From: Streptococcaceae bacterium
GTDB lineage: Bacteria > Bacillota > Bacilli > Lactobacillales > Streptococcaceae
Direction: 5' to 3'
Length of the DNA: 10,845 nt
Assembly: GCA_031270215.1 (NCBI GenBank)
Contig: JAISYB010000154.1
Span: forward strand, 1-10,845
Shown here: piece by piece, positions 6,574-10,845 of the stretch
Layout of the letters: every line of letters starts with the position of its first letter
How positions within the stretch are numbered: position 1 is the stretch's first letter
Made by a program: the position numbers and the translations under genes
Notes under the pieces: generated by a model
Database searches by the model: none
The model's input: the letters and a program-made list of their open reading frames with translations, nothing else
What the model was told of the DNA's origin: nothing

Positions 6574-7902
6574 ATGACAGCTATTACATCTCAATTACTC
6601 GAAAAATTAGCAGAAAATTATCAAAGTGATGTTAAATCACAAGCAGTAGAGCATGCAGTCGTCAAAAATGGACTTCTAAATAGTATCGAAAAAAAGAGTG
6701 CACATGCAGAAAATTTGCCTGTTTTCAGCGTTGATGTTAAAACGGGGGCTGTTACCGATCAAAAAGCCTCAGGACGCTGCTGGATGTTTGCAGCGATGAA
6801 TACATTTCGTCACAAAGTGCTTGAAAGCTTGAAGTTCAAGGATTTTGAATTTTCACAAAGCTATACTTTTTTCTGGGATAAATTTGAAAAAGCAAATTGG
6901 TTTTTTGAAGCAATCTTGAAAACAGCCGATGAAGCAACGGATAGTAGGAAAGTAAAATTTCTCTTAGATACTCCTCAGCAGGACGGCGGTCAATGGGATA
7001 TGATTGTTTCTATTTTCCAAAAATATGGTGTCGTACCAAAGGATATTTATCCGGAAAGCGCAGCTTCATCAAACAGTCGTGAGTTGAACCAATACTTGAA
7101 TAAATTATTACGTCAAGGCGCCGCTAAGCTAAGAGCTGCGGTGAAGGCGGAAAAATCGGTTGAAGCAATTGGACAGCTAAAGGAAGAATTGTTAGGGGAA
7201 GTTTATCAATTGCTATCCGCAACGCTTGGTACACCGCCTAAGACATTTGACTATGAATATCGTGATGAGGATAAAAAATATCACCGGATTACAAATCTAA
7301 CGCCGCAAACCTTCTATCAACAATTCGTTGGTGTTGATTTGGATGACTATGTAAGTATCATTAACGCACCAACAGCAGACAAGCCTTATAATAAAAGTTA
7401 TACCGTTGAGCTTTTAGGTAATGTTGTTGATGGTAAGCCAGTCAAATATCTAAATCTTGCGATGAGTGATTTCAAAAAATTAGCAGTTGAGCAATTAAAG
7501 AGTGGCGAAACAGTCTGGTTTGGTTGTGATGTTGGGCAAGTTTCTAATCGCAAAGACGGTATCATGGCGCTTGATGTCTATGATTTTAAATCAGCACTTA
7601 ACTTTGATTTCTCGGCAACGAAGGCTGAACGTTTGGATTATTCAGAAAGCCTGATGACACACGCAATGGTCTTGACCGGTGTTGATTTGGTAGATGAACA
7701 GCCTAAAAAATGGAAAGTGGAGAATAGCTGGGGCGAAAATGTTGGTTCAAAAGGCTTTTTTGTTGCTAGTGATGCATGGATGAATGAATATACGTATCAA
7801 ATCGTAATTCACAAAAAATTCTTAACTCAGGAGCAATTAGCTTGGTTTGCGCAAGAACCGAAAGTCTTGGCACCGTGGGATCCGATGGGTGCCTTAGCTT
7901 AA
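6574..7902 (+). CDS. pepC: Aminopeptidase C (bleomycin hydrolase family, PepC)
   Basis: Cytosolic cysteine aminopeptidase of peptidase family C1B. It removes N-terminal residues from peptides taken up or released from proteins, and family members form hexameric self-compartmentalising barrels. The 442-residue length fits (lactococcal PepC is about 436). The catalytic set is complete: Gln63 for the oxyanion hole and Cys69 in the stretch TDQKASGRCWMFAAMN (61-76), His363 in MTHAMVLTGV (361-370), and Asn384 in VENSWGE (382-388). The C-terminus ends APWDPMGALA, the arm that in this family reaches into the active site and enforces aminopeptidase cleavage. There is no signal peptide. The ATG follows AAGGGGA (6562-6568). 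The gene stands between yjdM (43 bases upstream) and a terminator, so it may be read both from yjdM and from its own weak promoter. Confidence 0.97.
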   Translation: MTAITSQLLEKLAENYQSDVKSQAVEHAVVKNGLLNSIEKKSAHAENLPVFSVDVKTGAVTDQKASGRCWMFAAMNTFRHKVLESLKFKDFEFSQSYTFFWDKFEKANWFFEAILKTADEATDSRKVKFLLDTPQQDGGQWDMIVSIFQKYGVVPKDIYPESAASSNSRELNQYLNKLLRQGAAKLRAAVKAEKSVEAIGQLKEELLGEVYQLLSATLGTPPKTFDYEYRDEDKKYHRITNLTPQTFYQQFVGVDLDDYVSIINAPTADKPYNKSYTVELLGNVVDGKPVKYLNLAMSDFKKLAVEQLKSGETVWFGCDVGQVSNRKDGIMALDVYDFKSALNFDFSATKAERLDYSESLMTHAMVLTGVDLVDEQPKKWKVENSWGENVGSKGFFVASDAWMNEYTYQIVIHKKFLTQEQLAWFAQEPKVLAPWDPMGALA

Positions 7903-7914
7903 GATAAGAAAATT

Positions 7915-7943
7915 AAGCGCACGGGAATTGCTCCGTGCGTTTT
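7915..7943 (+). terminator. Intrinsic terminator after pepC
   Basis: CGCACGG (7918-7924) pairs perfectly with CCGTGCG (7933-7939), and flanking A-T and G-U pairs lengthen the stem to about 11 bp. The 3' side runs into TTTT (7940-7943). The U-tract is short, so some read-through into the next gene is possible. It lies 13 bases after the pepC stop. Confidence 0.78.
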
Positions 7944-7967
7944 GAGATTGATAACAAGGAGTTTTAA

Positions 7968-8687
7968 ATGAAATTATTTATGGGATTTTTGATTTATTCA
8001 ATTATTGGCTGGATATGGGAAACGATTTATTGCTCAATTATCGCTAAAAAATTCGTTTATCGTGGATTTTTACTTGGTCCGTATTGTCCGGTTTACGGAA
8101 TTGGCGTTTCTATTGTTTTACTTTTAGCACCTAAGGGCAATGAAAGTATTTTATCGCTTTATTTTAACGTCATCGTTATTGTGACTATCGTTGAGTTTGT
8201 AGCAAGTTTTTTACTTGAAAAATGTTTTAAACTCACGCTTTGGGACTATAAAGAAGTTCCTTTTAATATCGAAGGGCGTGTAGCAGTGCCTGTTTCATTA
8301 TTTTGGGGAATTGGTTGTATTTTATTAATCAAGGTGGTCAATCCGATCGTTGTTGATTTGATTGATATTTACATTAAGACGACCCATGGCATTGGTGTCT
8401 GGTTTTTAATGGCTATCTTCGCCTTTGATATTGCTTCGACCGTTTCATTCTCGCTCAAGGACAAGGGGCTTATTGAGAAGGCTTTGAACAATAATGCTGA
8501 AAATCAAGAGATTAAAGCGTACCGTCTGACACGTCTATTCAAACGAAACGAGCGCCCAAATCGTCAGAGGTTGAAGGATTTTATTTTATCAAGGACAGAA
8601 AAACGCTGGCATGTTAAACATTTGGAGCGTTTAATCAGAAATTATCCGCATATTGATTTTATCAAGAAAAGTAAACATAAAGGTTAA
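7968..8687 (+). CDS. Membrane protein of the CmpB / 'putative ABC transporter permease' family
   Basis: Integral membrane protein of 239 residues in the family named ABC_trans_CmpB or 'putative ABC transporter permease'. No ATPase partner is nearby, and a transport role is unproven. Family marks are GWIWE (14-18), RGFLLGPYCPVYGIG (32-46), LWDY (91-94) and FNIEGRVAVP (99-108). Hydrophobic segments lie at about 4-24, 39-55, 62-84, 103-136 (one or two helices) and 142-162. The last 70 or so residues are hydrophilic and rich in Arg/Lys (RLTRLFKRNERPNRQRLK, 186-203, and onward), so a cytoplasmic basic tail is likely by the positive-inside rule. The ribosome binding site AAGGAG (7956-7961) fits the ATG. 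The gene sits between the pepC terminator and the rimP promoter. No terminator follows it and no clear promoter precedes it, so its transcription may depend on read-through from pepC. Confidence 0.82.
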   Translation: MKLFMGFLIYSIIGWIWETIYCSIIAKKFVYRGFLLGPYCPVYGIGVSIVLLLAPKGNESILSLYFNVIVIVTIVEFVASFLLEKCFKLTLWDYKEVPFNIEGRVAVPVSLFWGIGCILLIKVVNPIVVDLIDIYIKTTHGIGVWFLMAIFAFDIASTVSFSLKDKGLIEKALNNNAENQEIKAYRLTRLFKRNERPNRQRLKDFILSRTEKRWHVKHLERLIRNYPHIDFIKKSKHKG

Positions 8688-8728
8688 CGATATTTTTAGA
8701 TGTTCAATCTGTTTTATGTATGTTTTCA

Positions 8729-8757
8729 TTGTACTTTTCTAGAAAAGCTGTTATAAT
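8729..8757 (+). promoter_or_regulatory. SigA-type promoter of the rimP-nusA operon
   Basis: TTGTAC (8729-8734), a spacer of exactly 17 bases and a perfect TATAAT (8752-8757). The predicted start is near 8764, giving a leader of about 70 bases before the rimP ATG. This is the best-looking promoter in the window. Confidence 0.85.
8734..8747. promoter_or_regulatory. Perfect palindrome in the rimP promoter spacer (candidate operator)
   Basis: CTTTTCTAGAAAAG is a perfect 14-bp inverted repeat with no central gap. It begins at the last base of the -35 and fills most of the spacer. A dimeric regulator bound here would block RNA polymerase. It resembles CodY half-sites, but the two halves are one base further apart than in the CodY consensus. 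No transcript-level hairpin role is expected, because it lies upstream of the start site. Confidence 0.4.
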
Positions 8758-8780
8758 GCATATAGATGTTGAGAAGTGGT

Positions 8781-8810
8781 GTGAGTGGTCTTGTGGCGAC
8801 TCACTTTTTT
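8781..8810 (+). terminator. Terminator-like attenuator in the rimP-nusA leader
   Basis: GTGAGT (8781-8786) pairs with ACTCAC (8799-8804) around a 12-base loop, and the stem is followed directly by six T (8805-8810). It lies between the promoter and the rimP ribosome binding site, within the 5' leader. A weak 6-bp stem with a U-tract is the kind of terminator that depends on NusA, and B. subtilis nusA is reported to be autoregulated by leader attenuation upstream of rimP (ylxS). Function here is inferred. Confidence 0.6.
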
Positions 8811-8833
8811 ATGCAATCCTTAGGAGGTGAAAA

Positions 8834-9310
8834 ATGAGTCAGACAATTATCGAAAAGGTAAGCGAAATCGTCTTACCCATCGTTAAAGAGCGTGAGTTTG
8901 AGTTGGCTGATGTGGTGTTTGAAAAGCTTGGCAAGGATTACTTTTTACGTGTATTGATTGATAAACCAGGTGGCATTACGGTGAATGACACCGCAGAGGT
9001 ATCGGAGGTATTAGCACCTTTGCTGGATACGATTCAACCAGATCCATTCCCAGACCACTATATGCTCGAGGTTGCTTCTCCTGGCGTTGAGAAACCAATC
9101 AAAGATGAGGAGGATTGGAGCAAAGCGCATGGGAAATACATTCACGTCAACTTGTATCAAGCAGTAGATGGCGTGAAGCAATACGAAGGGGACTTGATTA
9201 GCAGCACTTCGGATACGATTGTTTTAAGCTATCGTGAGAAGACACGGATTAAGGAAATCGAAATTAAAAAGCAGTTAATTTCAAAAGCAAGATTGGCAAT
9301 TAAGTTTTAG
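8834..9310 (+). CDS. rimP: Ribosome maturation factor RimP
   Basis: Assembly factor for the 30S ribosomal subunit, known to help load S12 during late maturation. The 158-residue protein has the N-terminal alpha/beta domain (about 1-83), the linker motif MLEVASPGVEKPI (77-89) that is diagnostic for RimP, and a C-terminal Sm-like beta-barrel (about 90-158). Length is typical. The start is firmly set by a near-perfect TAGGAGGTGA ribosome binding site (8821-8830) six bases from the ATG. It is the first gene of the operon with nusA, ylxR and ylxQ, and is expressed from the promoter and attenuated leader just upstream. Cytosolic. Confidence 0.96.
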   Translation: MSQTIIEKVSEIVLPIVKEREFELADVVFEKLGKDYFLRVLIDKPGGITVNDTAEVSEVLAPLLDTIQPDPFPDHYMLEVASPGVEKPIKDEEDWSKAHGKYIHVNLYQAVDGVKQYEGDLISSTSDTIVLSYREKTRIKEIEIKKQLISKARLAIKF

Positions 9311-9337
9311 TAATTTTTCTACTAAATCAAATCAGAA

Positions 9338-9344
9338 AAGGAAG
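9338..9344 (+). promoter_or_regulatory. Ribosome binding site that fixes the TTG start of nusA
   Basis: AAGGAAG at 9338-9344 lies seven bases before a TTG codon at 9352. No ATG or GTG in frame is near, and the residues after the TTG (SKELINALNVLEEEKG) match the conserved NusA N-terminus, so the TTG is the start. Confidence 0.8.
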
Positions 9345-9351
9345 AAAGAAA

Positions 9352-10413
9352 TTGAGTAAAGAATTAATTAATGCACTGAATGTTTTGGAAGAAGAAAAAG
9401 GAATTTCAAAAGAGATTGTTATTGAAACCTTGGAAAATGCATTGGTTGCAGCGTTTAAAAAGCACTACGGTCAAGCACAAAATGTTGAAGTGAAATTCAA
9501 TGAAAAAAAAGGGACAATCAAGGTTTATGCGGTTAAGGAGGTTACCGAAGAGGTTTTTGATTCACAGCTTGATATTTCTTTAGTAGATGCTTTGAAGATT
9601 AATCCTCACTATGAACTTGGGGACAAGATTAAGTTTGAAGTAACGCCTAAGGATTTTGGACGTATTGCAGCACAAACTGCAAAGCAGGTTGTCGTACAAC
9701 GCTTGCGTGAAGAAGAACGCAATATCATCTATAATGAATACTCGCAATACGAAAAAGAAATTTTAACCGGTACGGTTGAGCGTAAGGATCACCGCTTTAT
9801 CTATGTCAACCTAGGTAAAATCGAGGCTGTCTTATCAAAGAAAGACCAGATGCCAAACGAAGAGTACAATGCACATGATCGAATTAACGTTTATGTTTAT
9901 AAGGTTGAAAACACAACAAAAGGTCCTCAAGTCTACGTATCGCGTTCACATCCGGATTTGTTAAAACGGATGTTTGAAAAAGAAGTGCCGGAAGTTTATG
10001 ATGGAACAGTTGAAATCGTCAATATCGCTCGTGAGGCAGGAGATAGAGCAAAGGTGGCAGTTAGAAGTCATGCTGAAGGTGTTGACCCAGTTGGAACAAT
10101 CGTTGGTGTTAAGGGAAATCGTGTACAAACCATTGTCAATGATTTAAAAGGTGAGAATTTGGACATCATTGCTTGGGATGAGGATCCAAAAATATTCATC
10201 ACGAATGCATTAAATCCAGCTAAGGTAGAGGATGTGATTCTCCATGAAGAAGATGGTAAGATTGCGACTGTTATCGTGCCTGATACACAGCTGTCACTAG
10301 CTATCGGTAAACGTGGGCAAAATGCGCGTCTAGCGGCTCGAGTGACCGGCTACAAGATTGATATTAAATCTGAGAGTGAAGCTTCAAATTTAGCCGAAGA
10401 AGACGAAGCATAA
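9352..10413 (+). CDS. nusA: Transcription termination/antitermination factor NusA
   Basis: RNA polymerase-associated elongation factor that promotes pausing and intrinsic termination and takes part in antitermination of rRNA operons. The 353-residue protein has the N-terminal RNA-polymerase-binding domain (1 to about 130), an S1 domain (about 135-200; ILTGTVERKDHRFIYVNLG, 137-155), KH1 (about 202-278, with GVKGNRVQ at 252-259) and KH2 (about 280-340, with GKRGQNARLAAR at 319-330). It ends in a short acidic tail (341-353). The two C-terminal acidic repeats found in E. coli NusA are absent, as usual in Firmicutes. It starts with TTG, a weak codon that may hold down synthesis. It lies 41 bases after rimP with no terminator between, and could feed back on the weak hairpin in its own operon leader. 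Confidence 0.97.
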   Translation: MSKELINALNVLEEEKGISKEIVIETLENALVAAFKKHYGQAQNVEVKFNEKKGTIKVYAVKEVTEEVFDSQLDISLVDALKINPHYELGDKIKFEVTPKDFGRIAAQTAKQVVVQRLREEERNIIYNEYSQYEKEILTGTVERKDHRFIYVNLGKIEAVLSKKDQMPNEEYNAHDRINVYVYKVENTTKGPQVYVSRSHPDLLKRMFEKEVPEVYDGTVEIVNIAREAGDRAKVAVRSHAEGVDPVGTIVGVKGNRVQTIVNDLKGENLDIIAWDEDPKIFITNALNPAKVEDVILHEEDGKIATVIVPDTQLSLAIGKRGQNARLAARVTGYKIDIKSESEASNLAEEDEA

Positions 10414-10426
10414 TTTTTCGACATTC

Positions 10427-10432
10427 AGGAGG
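10427..10432 (+). promoter_or_regulatory. Ribosome binding site that fixes the TTG start of ylxR
   Basis: A perfect AGGAGG at 10427-10432 is seven bases from the TTG at 10440. No ATG or GTG is available in frame before the conserved KIPLRK stretch. The strong site may offset the weak start codon. Confidence 0.82.
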
Positions 10433-10439
10433 TGTTGTT

Positions 10440-10742
10440 TTGACTAAAAAACGAAAAATTCCTTTGAGAAAGTCTGTTGTTTCCGGCAAGCAATTTCCTA
10501 AAAAGGAGCTTGTTCGGATTGTTAGAAATAAAGAAGGCGTCGTGTCAATTGATAAAACTGGTAAGGCATCTGGTCGCGGGGCATATATTGGCGTTGATAT
10601 TGACGAAGCAATCGTAGCTAAGAAAAAGGATAGTTTGAGCCGTGTACTAGATGTCAAGGTAGATGAAATATTCTATGATGAGCTAATCAACTACGTTGAG
10701 CATCTCAAAGCACGTCAGGAATTGTTTAAAGATGATGAATAA
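10440..10742 (+). CDS. rnpM: YlxR/RnpM family RNA-binding protein (RNase P modulator)
   Basis: Small basic protein of 100 residues in the YlxR family (DUF448), recently named RnpM because the B. subtilis protein binds and modulates RNase P. Seen: the RKIPLRK start (5-11), PKKELVRIVR (20-29) and the family hallmark GRGAYIGVD (45-53), followed by a helical C-terminus. The cysteines often found near the N-terminus in relatives (RKCV or RxCVGC type) are replaced: the stretch reads RKSVVSGKQ (10-18), so there is no metal-binding potential. It starts with TTG behind a perfect AGGAGG, 26 bases after nusA. Its last codons overlap the start of ylxQ, which suggests translational coupling. Confidence 0.93.
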   Translation: MTKKRKIPLRKSVVSGKQFPKKELVRIVRNKEGVVSIDKTGKASGRGAYIGVDIDEAIVAKKKDSLSRVLDVKVDEIFYDELINYVEHLKARQELFKDDE

Positions 10743-10845
10743 GACATTGAATTTATTAGGAATTGCTCAACGATCAGGCAATGTCATTAGCGGCGAGGAA
10801 TTGGTCGTTAAAGCAATTCAAAACGGTAAAGCAAAATTCGTATTT
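10735..10845 (+). CDS. ylxQ: YlxQ, L7Ae-family RNA-binding protein (3' end cut off)
   Basis: The first 37 codons are present and the gene runs off the window. The N-terminus reads MNKTLNLLGIAQRSGNVISG, then a Glu-Glu-Leu helix and a Lys-rich strand, matching the ribosomal protein L7Ae/YlxQ family, whose members bind kink-turn RNA. Two ATG codons are possible, 10732 and 10735; the second gives the usual MNK start. The ribosome binding site is modest (AGGA, 10717-10720), and the start overlaps the end of ylxR by 8-11 bases, so coupled translation is likely. In Firmicutes this gene normally precedes infB, which is expected just beyond the window. Confidence 0.9.
   Translation, partial: MNKTLNLLGIAQRSGNVISGEELVVKAIQNGKAKFVF

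Noticed and set aside
8811..8837. Eight-codon leader peptide MQSLGGEK overlapping the rimP start (ATGA)
   Set aside because: It follows the T-tract directly and has no ribosome binding site; the ATG is probably chance.
10364..10657. Antisense open frame across the nusA end and ylxR
   Set aside because: No ribosome binding site, low-complexity Ser/Thr-rich translation, and it overlaps two certain genes.
1..10845. CRISPR array, tRNA or rRNA genes, insertion sequence, prophage or defence genes
   Set aside because: No spaced direct repeats, cloverleaf sequence, transposase or integrase was seen; the content is core chromosomal.

Overview
The window is low-GC Firmicutes chromosome, most likely from the Streptococcaceae and closer to Lactococcus and its relatives than to Bacillus. 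The evidence is the AT-rich coding, strong AGGAGG-type ribosome binding sites, an intracellular PepC-type peptidase, a MurT/GatD pair, and a rimP-nusA-ylxR-ylxQ order with a short NusA that lacks the C-terminal acidic repeats. The genus is an inference from gene content; there is no rRNA or other phylogenetic marker here.

Left part (about 1-3200), transcribed leftward: a small tautomerase-family protein with its own good extended -10 promoter (95-585), a roughly 500-base gene-free stretch, an intrinsic terminator, and the two-gene murT-gatD operon. MurT and GatD together amidate the D-glutamate of lipid II. The gap between the tautomerase and gatD holds the tautomerase promoter, the gatD terminator and possibly a decayed reading frame.

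Middle part (about 3200-7950), transcribed rightward: a promoter divergent from murT drives a tightly packed cluster of a UPF0637/DUF1054 protein, a YtoI-like regulator (HTH, DRTGG, two CBS, hotdog), the DHH phosphodiesterase NrnA and the zinc-ribbon protein YjdM. The cysteine aminopeptidase gene pepC follows and ends in a hairpin terminator. The pepC upstream region has a -10 box overlapped by an imperfect CodY-like box.

Right part (about 7950-10845), rightward: an orphan membrane protein of the CmpB/'putative ABC transporter permease' family with a very basic tail, then a strong promoter and leader in front of the rimP-nusA-ylxR-ylxQ operon. This operon covers 30S maturation, transcription elongation and termination, an RNase P modulator and an L7Ae-type RNA-binding protein, and probably continues into infB. 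The promoter spacer holds a perfect 14-bp palindrome, and the leader holds a weak terminator-like hairpin plus U-tract just before the rimP ribosome binding site. Both nusA and ylxR start with TTG.

The window is mainly housekeeping and I see no convincing new multi-gene system. The points most worth following are regulatory: the rimP/nusA leader attenuator and palindrome, the pepC control region, and the possible functional link between the ligand-sensing YtoI-like regulator and NrnA.
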